From contig NZ_CP084951.1 in assembly GCF_022788655.1 (NCBI RefSeq), positions 248,001 to 312,000 of the forward strand: a stretch of DNA of 64,000 bases, given 5' to 3'. Made by a program: the position numbers and the translations under genes. Shown here piece after piece: positions 43,416 through 53,128 of this stretch. Origin of the DNA: Sulfitobacter indolifex. Lineage in GTDB: Bacteria > Pseudomonadota > Alphaproteobacteria > Rhodobacterales > Rhodobacteraceae. The stretch's first letter is position 1; each line of letters begins with the position of its first letter. Below the pieces are notes generated by a model. The model was given only the letters and a program-made list of their open reading frames with translations, searched no databases and was not told the DNA's origin.

Positions 43416-44459
43416 ATGACACGACCTTCTTTCTTCGAGGTGAACCGACGCGCGCTGCTGAAATCTATGGCTGCTTTCGGCGGTGCTGCCACCACCGGCA
43501 CCTTCGTGGGCATCGAAAAAGCCTTCGCGCAGGAAACATTCAACGTGACCCTGCAACTGGGCTGGCTGGCCACCAACGGCATTCTGGGCGAGGTGGTTGC
43601 CGACGAGAAAGGGTTCTTTGCCGAAGAGGGTTTGAACCTCGAGATCGTCGCTGGCGGCCCGAATGTGGATGGTGTCGCGTCGGTTGCATCTGGCCGCGCC
43701 AATCTGGGTCAAATCTCGTCCAGCCCGTCGCTGATGCTTGCACGCTCTGCCGGGTTGCCTGTCAAGTGCATCGCAGCTGGGTACCAGCAGCACCCCTTCA
43801 CCTATTTCTCGCTCAAGGATAACGCGGTGAACACCCCGCAGGATCTGATCGGTAAACGGGTTGCAACCAACGGTACTGCCCGCATCCTGCTGCGCGCCTT
43901 GCTGGCCACGAACGGCATTTCCGAGGACGATGTTGAGATCATGGTCATGGGGTCGGATATGGCCCCGCTGATGACCGGGCAGGTCGATGTGGTGACGGGG
44001 TGGAAGACGAACACCAGCGCGCTTGCCGTCTTGGGCGATCAGCGCAATGACATGACGCTTTGGGATGCGGGCATCCAGCTTTATGCCAACCCCTATTACG
44101 TCACCGACGAGACGTTGAACGAACACCCCGAGCAGGTGAACGGCATGATCCGTGCGATCGCCAAAGGCTGGGGCTATGCGTATGACAACCGCGAAGAAGC
44201 CGTCGATATGCTGGTCAAACGCTATCCGAACATGGACCGCGCAAAGGAACTGGAAACCATCGACCTGGTGCTCGACTATTCCTTCAACAAAGAGACCGCC
44301 GCGAAAGGCTGGGGCACGATGACCCCGGAAAACTGGCAGGCACAGATCGACATCTACGACCAGCTCGGCCAGTTTGAAAATGGCGCGCCTTCGCTCGAAG
44401 ACGTGATGACCCTCTCCGTGCTCGAAGCCACTGAGGCCGCACGTCCTAAATACGGATGA
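43416..44459 (+). CDS. ABC transporter substrate-binding protein (SsuA/TauA/NMT1 type)
   Basis: A 347-residue periplasmic protein. The N-terminus carries an RRALLKSMAAFGG twin-arginine-like signal ending AFAQ. The mature part is an NMT1/SsuA fold: LQLGWLATNGILGEVVADEKGFFAEEGLNLEIVAGGPNVDGVASVASGRANLG, then DLIGKRVATNGT. Such proteins bind sulfonates, aromatic acids, or pyrimidines. It is first in a run with ATPase and permease genes, seven bases before the ATPase gene. The ligand cannot be read from sequence. Confidence 0.93.
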   Translation: MTRPSFFEVNRRALLKSMAAFGGAATTGTFVGIEKAFAQETFNVTLQLGWLATNGILGEVVADEKGFFAEEGLNLEIVAGGPNVDGVASVASGRANLGQISSSPSLMLARSAGLPVKCIAAGYQQHPFTYFSLKDNAVNTPQDLIGKRVATNGTARILLRALLATNGISEDDVEIMVMGSDMAPLMTGQVDVVTGWKTNTSALAVLGDQRNDMTLWDAGIQLYANPYYVTDETLNEHPEQVNGMIRAIAKGWGYAYDNREEAVDMLVKRYPNMDRAKELETIDLVLDYSFNKETAAKGWGTMTPENWQAQIDIYDQLGQFENGAPSLEDVMTLSVLEATEAARPKYG

Positions 44460-44466
44460 TTGAACA

Positions 44467-45276
44467 ATGCCATCGATAGTTGAAACCCAAGCGACGCCAG
44501 TCGGAACTCCGACTGGTCCAATCGCCGCCTCTCTGAAAGACGCTTCCGTCAAATTTGGATCCTTCACGGCCATTCGCGGGATGTCGATCGATATCGAAGA
44601 GGGCGCGTTCTATACCATCCTGGGTCCATCGGGCTGTGGCAAATCGACGATGCTGCGGCTGGTGTCGGACCTGATCCCGGCCGCTGCGGGTGATGTGTCA
44701 ATCTTTGGCAAATCGACGGAAGAAGCCCGCCTGGCGCGCGAATTCGCATTTGTCTTTCAGGACGCGACCTTGTTGCCATGGCGCTCGGCTTTGAAGAACG
44801 TTGAACTGCCCCTTGAGATCGGGCGCCGCCGGGGCATTAAGCTTCCCATCGGCAATAAGTCCCCCCGCGAGCTTTTGAAACTTGTGGGGCTTGAGGGCCG
44901 CGAAGACGCTCTGCCGCATGAGCTTTCGGGCGGGATGCGCCAGCGGGTGGCGATTGCCCGGGCGCTGGTCTATCAGCCCAAGCTGCTGCTGATGGATGAG
45001 CCCTTTGGCGCGCTGGATGAGATGACCCGTGATCACCTGAACCTACAGCTGCTGAAGATCTGGGAGGAGACCGGTGTCACGATCCTCTTTGTCACCCACT
45101 CGATCCCCGAGGCGGTGTTTCTGGGCCAAAAGGTGATGATGTTGCAGGCCCACCCCGGGCGCCTGCGCGAGGTGGTCGACATTGAATTGCCGAGCCCGCG
45201 CACAATCGAACAGCGCGATACGCAGGAATTCGTCAAATATTCCGCCTATCTGCGCAAGCTGCTGGAGACATGCTGA
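44467..45276 (+). CDS. ABC transporter ATP-binding protein (SsuB/TauB type)
   Basis: A 269-residue ATPase with Walker A GPSGCGKST, Q-loop FVFQDATLLPW, signature LSGGMRQRVAIARAL, Walker B LLLMDEPFGALDE and switch His in FVTHSIPEA. It drives import by the adjacent permease. Its stop shares one base with the permease start (TGATG). Confidence 0.96.
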   Translation: MPSIVETQATPVGTPTGPIAASLKDASVKFGSFTAIRGMSIDIEEGAFYTILGPSGCGKSTMLRLVSDLIPAAAGDVSIFGKSTEEARLAREFAFVFQDATLLPWRSALKNVELPLEIGRRRGIKLPIGNKSPRELLKLVGLEGREDALPHELSGGMRQRVAIARALVYQPKLLLMDEPFGALDEMTRDHLNLQLLKIWEETGVTILFVTHSIPEAVFLGQKVMMLQAHPGRLREVVDIELPSPRTIEQRDTQEFVKYSAYLRKLLETC

Positions 45277-46082
45277 TGACCGCCATCGAGAACATTCAGG
45301 CCACCGATTCCGAGATCGATGTCGAGCGCGCCCTTGAAAGACGTCAGAAAATATTGGCTATCGCCGTGCCTTTGGGCACTGCGGCGAGCCTGATCCTGCT
45401 CTGGCAAATTGGTGTCCGATTGTTTGCCGTGCCCACCTATATCGCCCCGGCGCCGACGGATGTGGCCTTTACGCTGGTGGACAAGTTTCCGATCCTTTTG
45501 GCCAACTTCTGGCCGACACTTTACGAGAGTGTGCTGGGGTTCATCGTGGGCAACATCGCGGCGGTGCTGATTGCTGTGGCCTTTGTTCACAGCCGCACGG
45601 TCGAGCGGGCCTTCTTTCCCATCGCGGTCTTTGTGAACACCATTCCGATTCTCGCCATCGCACCGATTTTGGTGCTGATCTTTGGGCCGGGCCTCACAGC
45701 CAAAGTGGTGATCGCAGCGCTGATCTGCTTTTTCCCAACGCTGGTGAATATGGTCCGCGGCTTGCAGGCCGTCAGCCCGCAGGCGTTAGAACTGGCCCGT
45801 ATCCTATCCGCCTCCAAATCCGAGGTCTTCTGGAAAATCCGCCTGCCGTCTTCGTTGCCCTTTCTGTTCTCGGCACTGAAAATCGCGGCAACTACCAGTG
45901 TTATCGGTGCAATTGTCGGCGAATGGGTCGGGGCTGATATGGGGCTCGGGGCGCTGATCATCGACGCCACCTTCAACTTCAATTCACCCTTGCTTTACGC
46001 CACCGTCTTTATGTCCTCGGGACTGTCGGTGCTGATGTTCGCGACCGTGTCGATTGTCGAACGTCTGGTTGTGCGCTGGTAA
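45276..46082 (+). CDS. ABC transporter permease (SsuC/TauC type)
   Basis: About 268 residues with six membrane segments and the EAA-like cytoplasmic loop ELARILSASKSEVFWKIRLPSSLPFLFSALKIAA. It is coupled to the ATPase gene by the TGATG junction; an ATG at 45270 would add two residues. The MarR-type or dicarboxylate families do not fit; this is a nitrate/sulfonate/taurine-class permease. Confidence 0.95.
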   Translation: MTAIENIQATDSEIDVERALERRQKILAIAVPLGTAASLILLWQIGVRLFAVPTYIAPAPTDVAFTLVDKFPILLANFWPTLYESVLGFIVGNIAAVLIAVAFVHSRTVERAFFPIAVFVNTIPILAIAPILVLIFGPGLTAKVVIAALICFFPTLVNMVRGLQAVSPQALELARILSASKSEVFWKIRLPSSLPFLFSALKIAATTSVIGAIVGEWVGADMGLGALIIDATFNFNSPLLYATVFMSSGLSVLMFATVSIVERLVVRW

Positions 46083-46161
46083 GCTAATAAACTGAAAAAA
46101 AACGTAAATTGCACTGCTTGAGACCCGAGGGTCCGGCGGGGCACCGAGAGGAGTACGTCTC

Positions 46162-47526
46162 ATGACTGCACAAATCAAAGATCACGTTCAAACACGCGGC
46201 GAACAGGTTCCGGTTGTTGCTCATACCGATGTCGTCGTCATCGGCGCGGGCCCGGCAGGGGTCTCCGCCGCAGTCTCCGCCGCCCGGAACGGTTGCTCAG
46301 TGACCTTGCTGGAGCGCTACCACCACCTTGGCGGCATGGCCTCTGGCGGCATGGTTCTGGTGCTCGACGACATGGTCAACGAAGGCAATGAAATCGTCAC
46401 CACCGGCATCGTCAGCGAATATGTCGACCGGATGGTCAAGCAAGACGGCGCGGTCTATCCGCCGTCGGAGGATTGCCTGACCAATTGGGACATGTGGCAA
46501 AAGTGGTCCCGCTGGGGCTGCATCGACTTTCACAAAACCGGGATGCCGCAGCCCATCATTCACGCCGTGGCCTTTGACCCCGACGCTTGGAAGCGGGTCA
46601 GCCTTGATCTGGTGAAGGACTCGGGCATCAACCTGCGCCTGCACAGCTGGTTCTCTGAGGCGCTGGTCGAAGATAACCGCGTCACCGGCGTGATCTGCCA
46701 AACCAAACTAGGCCGTCAGGCGATCAAGGCCGACATGGTGATCGACGCCAGTGGCGATCTGGATGTGGCCTCATCTGCCGGGGCGTCTTTCATCGACGGC
46801 CAGTTCATCGTGACCACCGTTTTCCGCCTTTGCGACGTAGATACCGACAAGGCCGAAGCCTTTGAATACGTCAACCCCGAGGAGTACAAGAAGCTTGACC
46901 GTCAAGCGCGCCGCATCATCGGCGGTGCATGGGGCATGTGGTGGCTGAAGACCCCGCTGCCGGGCATCGTTTGGTGCAACTGCCCGCATATGCCGGGCTA
47001 CGATGGGCTTTCGCCTGAGCACATGGTTGAGGCCGAGTTTGAAGGCCGCGAGCGGATGATGAAGCTGCTGGCCTTCGCCCGTGACAACATCCCCGGCTTT
47101 GAGAACGCCAAGATGCTGGGCGCTGCCGAGCAGATGGGCGTCCGCCAGACCCGTCTGTTGCAGGGTGAATATGTCGTCACCAAAGACGATGTGAAAAGCC
47201 GTCGCCACTTTGCCGACAGCGTCTGCCGGGGCCGGGATTACTACACCCCATATCGCGCGCTGCTGCCCAAAGGTGTCGACAACCTGATCGTTGCGGGTCG
47301 TCACTATTCGGTCGAGAGCGAAGCACAGAAAATGTCCCGCGAGATCCCGCCATGCATGTCTCAAGGCGAGGCCGCCGGTGTGGCCGTTGCCAAGGCGTTG
47401 CAAGGGAACTGTGCGCTACGCGACGTGGACGTGACCGCAATTCAAAAACAAATGCGCGCGCAGGGCGCAGACCCGGGCGATGTGCCCTCGTCCAACGCCC
47501 TCGTCGAAGAAAAAATGGACGCATAG
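46162..47526 (+). CDS. FAD-dependent oxidoreductase (FAD_oxidored type)
   Basis: A 454-residue flavoprotein. The dinucleotide site is VVVIGAGPAGVSAAVSAARNG followed by LERYHHLGGMASGGMV, and the C-terminal FAD-contact block is LIVAGRHYSVESEAQ...PPCMSQGEAAGVAVAKAL. Members oxidise or reduce diverse substrates; some act with ferredoxins, and a 7Fe ferredoxin lies four genes downstream. A GAGAGGAG ribosome binding site precedes the ATG. Its substrate is unknown. Confidence 0.9.
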   Translation: MTAQIKDHVQTRGEQVPVVAHTDVVVIGAGPAGVSAAVSAARNGCSVTLLERYHHLGGMASGGMVLVLDDMVNEGNEIVTTGIVSEYVDRMVKQDGAVYPPSEDCLTNWDMWQKWSRWGCIDFHKTGMPQPIIHAVAFDPDAWKRVSLDLVKDSGINLRLHSWFSEALVEDNRVTGVICQTKLGRQAIKADMVIDASGDLDVASSAGASFIDGQFIVTTVFRLCDVDTDKAEAFEYVNPEEYKKLDRQARRIIGGAWGMWWLKTPLPGIVWCNCPHMPGYDGLSPEHMVEAEFEGRERMMKLLAFARDNIPGFENAKMLGAAEQMGVRQTRLLQGEYVVTKDDVKSRRHFADSVCRGRDYYTPYRALLPKGVDNLIVAGRHYSVESEAQKMSREIPPCMSQGEAAGVAVAKALQGNCALRDVDVTAIQKQMRAQGADPGDVPSSNALVEEKMDA

Positions 47527-47535
47527 GAGGCCCCA

Positions 47536-48702
47536 ATGCAGCAGAATACTCTCCCACTTGATGGCATTCGGGTGATCGATTTCACTCAAGTGATGCTCGG
47601 CCCCTGTGCCACTCAGATGCTGGCCGACTTCGGTGCAGACGTGATCAAGGTCGAGCGCCCCGGCGCCGGCGACCTGTCGCGCGGGTTCTATGGCGAGGAC
47701 AGTGAAGAGGCGGTGAACAATGCCGTCTTCGCCTCGCTCAACCGCAACAAGCGCTCGGTCGAGATCGACACTAAATCGCCCGAAGGCAAGCAGATGATCT
47801 ATGATCTGGTGCGCGAATCTGATGTAGTGGTCGACAACTTCCGCGCCGGTGTGATGGAGCGGCTTGGCTTTGGCTACGACAAGCTGAAAGAGATCAACCC
47901 CGCCATTATCAGCGCTTCAGGCACCGGCTATGGCGAGACTGGTCCCTATGCCCACAAGGGCGGGCAGGACGTGCTGGCCCAAGCCATGAGCGGCGTGATG
48001 GAGAAGAGGTCAGACCCCTCGATCCCGAAGTCGATCTACCCGACCACGCTTTGTGACTACACCGCCGGGATGCACTTGGTGCAGGGCGTGCTGGCAGCAT
48101 TGCTGTCGCGGGCCAAGACCGGGCAGGGGCAAAAGGTCAGCGTCTCGCTCTACGACTCAATGATTGCGATGCAGATGCAGGAGGCCGCGCAGTGGAGCAA
48201 ACATCGCGAGGTGCTGAACTGGGCTGCGATGCCGCTGACGGGCGTGTTCGACACCACCGATGGCGCTGTGGTTGTGGTGGGGGCGTTCAAGCTCAATCCG
48301 CTGCAGGACATCTGCAATGCGCTCGAGATCGAGGATCTGTCGCCGCAGTATCCCACCCTTGCCACGCAGCGTAAGAACAAACCATTCCTGCAAGAAACCT
48401 TCCGTGAGCGCTTCGCCACCAACACCACAGCCTATTGGCTGGAGCGTTTAGAAGCGCAGGATCTGCTCTGCGCCCCCGTACGCTCGTTGAGCACCGCGCT
48501 GGAAGATCCGCAGACCGAGATCAACGGCATGCTGCTCGACATTGATCACCCGGTTCTGGGGCAAATGCAGCTTATCGGCTCGCCGGTCCATCTGAGCGAT
48601 GTGCCGATGGGCATTCGTCGGATGCCGCCGCGTCTGGGCGAGCATACCGAAGAGGTCATCGCCGAGTTTGGCCTGCGGCAGAAGGAAAGGGTCGCAGGAT
48701 GA
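47536..48702 (+). CDS. Class III (CaiB/BaiF) CoA-transferase
   Basis: A 388-residue family III CoA-transferase: GIRVIDFTQVMLGPCATQMLADFGADVIKVERPGAGD at the start, SLNRNKRSVEID, NFRAGVMERLGFGYDKLKEINPAIISASGTGYGETGPYAHKGGQD with the active-site Asp region. It transfers CoA between acids, probably activating the substrate of this pathway. AGGAGG precedes the ATG. Its stop overlaps the hydratase start by four bases. Confidence 0.95.
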   Translation: MQQNTLPLDGIRVIDFTQVMLGPCATQMLADFGADVIKVERPGAGDLSRGFYGEDSEEAVNNAVFASLNRNKRSVEIDTKSPEGKQMIYDLVRESDVVVDNFRAGVMERLGFGYDKLKEINPAIISASGTGYGETGPYAHKGGQDVLAQAMSGVMEKRSDPSIPKSIYPTTLCDYTAGMHLVQGVLAALLSRAKTGQGQKVSVSLYDSMIAMQMQEAAQWSKHREVLNWAAMPLTGVFDTTDGAVVVVGAFKLNPLQDICNALEIEDLSPQYPTLATQRKNKPFLQETFRERFATNTTAYWLERLEAQDLLCAPVRSLSTALEDPQTEINGMLLDIDHPVLGQMQLIGSPVHLSDVPMGIRRMPPRLGEHTEEVIAEFGLRQKERVAG

Positions 48703-49475
48703 GCGTACTCTTCACCGTCGAAGATCATGTGGCGCGCGTCACCATCGACCGGCCCGACCGGATGAACGCGATGGACAGCGCGACGCAGGCCCGTCTGGCC
48801 GAGATCTGGGACGAAATTGAGGCCACCCCCGAGATCCGCTGCGTGGTTCTGACCGGCAGCGGCGACCGGGCCTTTTCGGCAGGGGCGGACCTGAAGGACG
48901 ACAGCGGGATGTCTGGTGTCGATTACTGGAAGGACATCAGCGCCACCGGGTTTGGTCGGATCGCCCTGCGCGGCACGCTGACCACCCCGGTGATCGCGCG
49001 GATCAACGGGCTGGCGCTTGGCGGTGGGCTGGAGATGGCGATGGGCTGCGATATTCTCATCGCCGCCGACACCGCGCGCTTTGGCCTGCCCGAGGCCAAG
49101 GTGGGCCGGCTGCCGCTGGACGGCGGCATGATCACGCTGCCGCGCTTGATCCCCCGCAACATTGCCATGGGAATGATGATGACGGGGCGCATGGTCTCGG
49201 CACAAGACATGGCAGGCTACGGATTGATCAACGCGGTGGTCCCTGCTGCCGATCTCGACGCCGAAGTCGACCGCTGGGTCGCCGACATTCTCGCCTCGGC
49301 CCCGCTGAGCGTCAGGGCAATCAAGGCGACCGCGCGGGAGACCGCGCATATGTCGGTGCATGAGGCCTATCAGCATGAAACGCCGGAACTTATCGCAGCG
49401 CTTAACTCCGAGGATGCCGATGAGGGCGTCGCAGCCTTTCGCGAAAAACGCGCGCCGGTCTGGCGCGGTAAATAA
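48699..49475 (+). CDS. Enoyl-CoA hydratase/isomerase family protein
   Basis: A 258-residue crotonase with the oxyanion-hole block GDRAFSAGADLKD, the GLALGGGLEMAMGCDILIAA segment, and catalytic-Glu context FGLPEAKVGRLPLDGG. Translationally coupled to the CoA-transferase, it should act on the acyl-CoA that enzyme forms, by hydration, isomerisation or hydrolysis. Confidence 0.94.
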   Translation: MSVLFTVEDHVARVTIDRPDRMNAMDSATQARLAEIWDEIEATPEIRCVVLTGSGDRAFSAGADLKDDSGMSGVDYWKDISATGFGRIALRGTLTTPVIARINGLALGGGLEMAMGCDILIAADTARFGLPEAKVGRLPLDGGMITLPRLIPRNIAMGMMMTGRMVSAQDMAGYGLINAVVPAADLDAEVDRWVADILASAPLSVRAIKATARETAHMSVHEAYQHETPELIAALNSEDADEGVAAFREKRAPVWRGK

Positions 49476-49486
49476 AGGAGGTCGTC

Positions 49487-49834
49487 ATGCCTTTGATCAT
49501 CACCAGCGCCTGTATCGACGTCAAAGACGGGATCTGCACCACCTCCTGTCCGGTCGACTGCATCTACGAGGGCGAGCGGATGTTCTACATCCACCCGACC
49601 GAATGCATCGAATGTGGCATGTGCGAGAGCATCTGCCCGGTCGACGCGATCCGCTATGATGACGAAGCCACCGGGGCAGAGGCGAAATTCGTGCGGATCA
49701 ATGCCGAAGCCTTTCACGATGCTTCGGGTCAGATCGACGAGCCGGGCGGTTGGTACAAGGGCTCCACTCCGATCAAGGACCACCCCGAGGTCGCCGCCCA
49801 TGAGGCGCGGCAACCAGAAACACAGGATCAATGA
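49487..49834 (+). CDS. 7Fe-type ferredoxin (3Fe-4S/4Fe-4S, FdxA-like)
   Basis: A 115-residue ferredoxin. The first set of cysteines has the Azotobacter FdI spacing, Cys-x7-Cys-x3-Cys-x3-Cys (ACIDVKDGICTTSCPVDC). The second is CIECGMCESICP (Cys-x2-Cys-x2-Cys-x3-Cys-Pro). This indicates one 3Fe-4S and one 4Fe-4S cluster. AAGGAGG precedes the ATG. Within the operon it is a likely electron partner for the FAD oxidoreductase or the orphan Rieske oxygenase. Confidence 0.93.
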   Translation: MPLIITSACIDVKDGICTTSCPVDCIYEGERMFYIHPTECIECGMCESICPVDAIRYDDEATGAEAKFVRINAEAFHDASGQIDEPGGWYKGSTPIKDHPEVAAHEARQPETQDQ

Positions 49835-49842
49835 GGTTATCA

Positions 49843-50727
49843 ATGCAAGGTATCATTGCCGCTGTGCCGACGCCCGTAGATGCACAGGGCGCGCCACAAA
49901 AAGCGCCGTTTCTTGACCATTGCCGCTGGATGCTGGAAAACGGCTGTGACGCGCTTAACGTCTTGGGCTCTACCGGGGAGGCAAACTCCTTTGATGCGGC
50001 CACCCGCAAGGAGATCATGACCTGGGCGGCAGAGGCGTTTGACACCGCCCGCCTGATGGTCGGCACCGGCACGCCCGCGCTGGCGGAAACCCTCGCGCTG
50101 ACCGCGCATGCGGATGACGCAGGCTACGGCGTGGCGCTGGTTTTGCCGCCCTATTACTACAAACCTGTCGACGAAGACGGGCTGTTTTGCTGGGATGAAG
50201 CGCTGCACCATGGGTTGGGCACGCGCCGGATCCAAATCTACTTCTACAACTTCCCGCAGATGACCGGGATTACCCTGTCGCCGAACTTGATCGAACGGCT
50301 GCACCGCGCCTATCCGGAGCGTTTTACGGGCATCAAAGACAGTTCCGGCGATCTGGCCTATTGCCGGACCCTGACATCAATGATGCCGGATTTCGCGGTC
50401 TTCCCCAGTTCTGAAACCTCGCTGGCCGAAGCCGCGGCATCGGGGTTTGCGGGATGTATCTCGGCCACTGTCAACCAGACCGCGCCCCTTTGCGCTCGGG
50501 TTTGGCGCTCGCGGGAGACGCCGGACGCTGAGTTGCTAACGCGGATCGGCGCGATACGCACAGCGATTGCCAGTGAGCCGCTGATCCCGGCAGTGAAATA
50601 CCTCGTGGCACGGCGGACCGAAGCGGCCCTTTGGGCGGAAACGCTCCCGCCATTCACCCCCTTAACTGACGCGCAGAAAGCCCGATTGGACCAAATCGAC
50701 CTTCCTGCGCCAGCTCTGACCAATTGA
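49843..50727 (+). CDS. Dihydrodipicolinate synthase-family lyase/hydratase
   Basis: A 294-residue class I aldolase-fold enzyme. It has the GSTGE carboxylate-binding loop (residues 46-50), the catalytic Tyr in FYNFPQMTG, and the Schiff-base Lys in TGIKDSSGD. The ATG at 49843 with GAGG upstream is preferred over the ATG at 49831 that overlaps the ferredoxin stop. DHDPS-family members next to a semialdehyde dehydrogenase often dehydrate or deaminate an intermediate to 2-oxoglutarate semialdehyde; that role is inferred from the neighbour. Confidence 0.92.
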   Translation: MQGIIAAVPTPVDAQGAPQKAPFLDHCRWMLENGCDALNVLGSTGEANSFDAATRKEIMTWAAEAFDTARLMVGTGTPALAETLALTAHADDAGYGVALVLPPYYYKPVDEDGLFCWDEALHHGLGTRRIQIYFYNFPQMTGITLSPNLIERLHRAYPERFTGIKDSSGDLAYCRTLTSMMPDFAVFPSSETSLAEAAASGFAGCISATVNQTAPLCARVWRSRETPDAELLTRIGAIRTAIASEPLIPAVKYLVARRTEAALWAETLPPFTPLTDAQKARLDQIDLPAPALTN

Positions 50728-50751
50728 CACAGCAGACAGAAAGCAAAGCAT

Positions 50752-52215
50752 ATGACCAAACATGAAAACCTGACCCATTTGGGCAAGCACGACAATCTGA
50801 TCAACGGCACTTGGGTTAGCTTTGACAACTACAAGGACAACGTGAACCCCTCGGACACCAACGACGTTATCGGCAGCTATTCTTATGGCGACGCCGAGTC
50901 CGTCGAACAGGCGGTCGAGGCCGCGAAAGGTGCCGAAAGCGCTTGGGCCGACAGCACCCCGCAAGCCCGTTATGACTTGTTGGATGCTGTCGGCAACGCC
51001 TTGGCCGCTCGCAAAGAAGAGTTTGGCCGACTGCTTGCCCGCGAGGAGGGTAAAACCCTCGCCGAAAGCATTGGCGAAACCATGCGCGCCAGCCAAGTGT
51101 TCAAGTTTTTCGCCGGAGAGGCGCTGCGTCAGGTCGGTGATCTTCAACCGTCGGTTCGCCCGAATGTTGATGTCGAAGTGACCCGCGAACCTGTGGGCAT
51201 CGTCGGGCTGATCACGCCGTGGAATTTCCCGATCGCCATTCCAGCATGGAAGATCGCCCCGGCGCTGGCCTATGGCAACTGCGTCATCATGAAGCCCGCC
51301 GACCTGACGCCCGGCTGCGCCCATGCAATTGCTGAGCTGCTGCAAGAAAATGGCTGCCCTCCGGGTGTCTTCAATCTGGTGATGGGCCGCGGCTCATCCG
51401 TGGGCGAGGCGATCGTGACCCATCCCGACATCACCGCCATCTCCTTTACCGGCTCTGTCGGGACTGGCAATCACATTGCCGAGGTCTGCGGCAAGATGAA
51501 GAAGAAGGTGCAGCTTGAGATGGGCGGCAAGAACCCGATGGTTGTGCTGAACGACGCAGACCTTTCCGTGGCCGTTGCTGCTTGCATTAATGGTACGTTC
51601 TTTTCCACCGGCCAACGCTGCACCGCGTCGTCGCGTCTGATCGTGGAGGCCGGGATTCACGATGAGTTTGTGGCCGAGATGACCAAGCAGATGCAAGCGC
51701 TCAAGGTTGGGGACGCACTTGATCCCGAGACGCAGATCGGCCCGGTGGTTGACGAAAAGCAATTGAAGTCGAACCTCGATTATATCGCACTGGCCAAATC
51801 CGAAGCGGCTGAGGTCATCGGCGGCGAGCGTTTGGAACTGGATAAGCCCGGCTTCTATCAAGCGCCGGCGCTGTTTGTCGGCACCGATAATTCCATGCGC
51901 ATCAACCGTGAAGAAATCTTTGGCCCCTGCGGGTCGGTCATCAAAGTTGCCGATTTCGATGAAGCGCTTGCCGTGGCCAATGACACCGAATTTGGCCTCT
52001 CTGCGGGGATCTGCACCAGCAGCTTGAAACTGGCGCGCGAGTTCAAGCGCCGTGTTGAGGCAGGCATGGTGATGGTCAACCTTCCGACCGCCGGGGTGGA
52101 TTACCACGTGCCCTTCGGGGGGCGCAAAGGCTCTTCCTTTGGCGCACGCGAGCAGGGGCGCTATGCGGTGGAGTTCTATACCACGGTGAAAACCTCCTAT
52201 GTCTTTGCGGGCTGA
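50752..52215 (+). CDS. NAD(P)-dependent aldehyde dehydrogenase, probably 2-oxoglutarate-semialdehyde type
   Basis: A 487-residue ALDH with [25 protein letters not shown], cofactor turn SFTGSVGTG, the catalytic Glu in QLEMGGKNP and the nucleophilic Cys in STGQRCTAS. The extra [25 protein letters not shown]-terminus is typical of KgsaDH-type enzymes. Adjacent to a DHDPS-family gene, it probably oxidises a five-carbon semialdehyde to 2-oxoglutarate. It lies 24 bp after that gene. Confidence 0.93.
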   Translation: MTKHENLTHLGKHDNLINGTWVSFDNYKDNVNPSDTNDVIGSYSYGDAESVEQAVEAAKGAESAWADSTPQARYDLLDAVGNALAARKEEFGRLLAREEGKTLAESIGETMRASQVFKFFAGEALRQVGDLQPSVRPNVDVEVTREPVGIVGLITPWNFPIAIPAWKIAPALAYGNCVIMKPADLTPGCAHAIAELLQENGCPPGVFNLVMGRGSSVGEAIVTHPDITAISFTGSVGTGNHIAEVCGKMKKKVQLEMGGKNPMVVLNDADLSVAVAACINGTFFSTGQRCTASSRLIVEAGIHDEFVAEMTKQMQALKVGDALDPETQIGPVVDEKQLKSNLDYIALAKSEAAEVIGGERLELDKPGFYQAPALFVGTDNSMRINREEIFGPCGSVIKVADFDEALAVANDTEFGLSAGICTSSLKLAREFKRRVEAGMVMVNLPTAGVDYHVPFGGRKGSSFGAREQGRYAVEFYTTVKTSYVFAG

Positions 52216-52217
52216 AT

Positions 52218-52679
52218 ATGGCGGAGCAGGCCACATGGGACGCGCGCTTTCTTCAACTAGCTGAGACGATATCCAGCTGGTCGGAGGACCGCGATTTCCA
52301 TGTCGGGGCGGTTATCGTCGGGCCTGACCATGAAATTTGCGCGACGGGCTATAACGGCCTGCCGCGCGGCGTCGCCTCAGTTGATCCCGCCCGTTTTGAT
52401 CGAGCGAGCGGGGAGAAGTTCTATTGGTTCGAACACGCCGAACGCAACGCCATCTATAACGCCGCCCGGATAGGCGTGCCGCTGATCGGCTGCACGATCT
52501 ATATCAACCGCTTCCCCTGCGCAGATTGCACGAGGGCTATAATTCAATGCGGTATAGATAAGATTATCTGTCCAGAAAAACCTGCGTATGACGCGGCGCT
52601 CGGCAAAAGCTTTGATGCATCTGAGATAATGATCCAAGAAGGAAAGATACTGCTTCGCCCCGCCCAAAGCTCAGAATAG
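52218..52679 (+). CDS. Cytidine/deoxycytidylate deaminase-family protein
   Basis: A 153-residue zinc deaminase: HVGAVIVGPDHEICATGYNGLPRG, EHAERNAIYNA (His-Ala-Glu) and NRFPCADCTRAI (Pro-Cys-x2-Cys). Closest in pattern to dCMP deaminase, which supplies dUMP for thymidylate synthesis, though other amino-pyrimidines are possible. It starts two bases after the aldehyde dehydrogenase stop and so is probably co-transcribed. The last 50 codons are more AT-rich than the first 100. Confidence 0.9.
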   Translation: MAEQATWDARFLQLAETISSWSEDRDFHVGAVIVGPDHEICATGYNGLPRGVASVDPARFDRASGEKFYWFEHAERNAIYNAARIGVPLIGCTIYINRFPCADCTRAIIQCGIDKIICPEKPAYDAALGKSFDASEIMIQEGKILLRPAQSSE

Positions 52680-53128
52680 CCACGATCCCACTTGCCCTCT
52701 GAGATGCACAATGTGGTGCGCAGCGCGCCAATAGGTTCTCTTGACGGCACCCGAGAAAAACGAATGCTTCTTTGCGGGAGGCGACTAAACGGCATTTCAC
52801 TTCAATTGTAGTCGAGCCACTTCGTGCTTGGTCCAACGTGTAACGATGCAGGTGCCCATAGCTACACAGAGATTCAACGTGAATTTTCTAACCGGTTGAA
52901 AGGCAGCTCCCGCTGAAGCCGCAGGGGCGCATCGCGGTCGAAGCGAACGGGGGCTGCCCGCCCTCCTTACCAGATACTGCGGAGACGAAACCAAGGACCA
53001 TTTACTTGCAGCGAACGTCAGAAAAGTCCCGCATAGCTGACTTTGCTGTACAATATCGTTCAGGGTTGTTATTTGGCCAGTGAATGCAAGTCTCTGCAAC
53101 TCCAAACAAGAAAGTTAGTGAAAACTAC
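52680..53128. other. 449-bp region upstream of rpsU with long inverted repeat
   Basis: No gene seen. GGCAGCTCCCG at 52902-52912 and CGGGGGCTGCC at 52948-52958 are complementary at 10 of 11 positions around a 35-base loop, 170 bp before rpsU. It may be a structured leader, a small RNA or an eroded element. Confidence 0.35.

Noticed and set aside
43413..44573. 386-codon open frame on the - strand
   Set aside because: Mirror of the ABC substrate-binding protein gene, which has a signal peptide and family motifs on the other strand.
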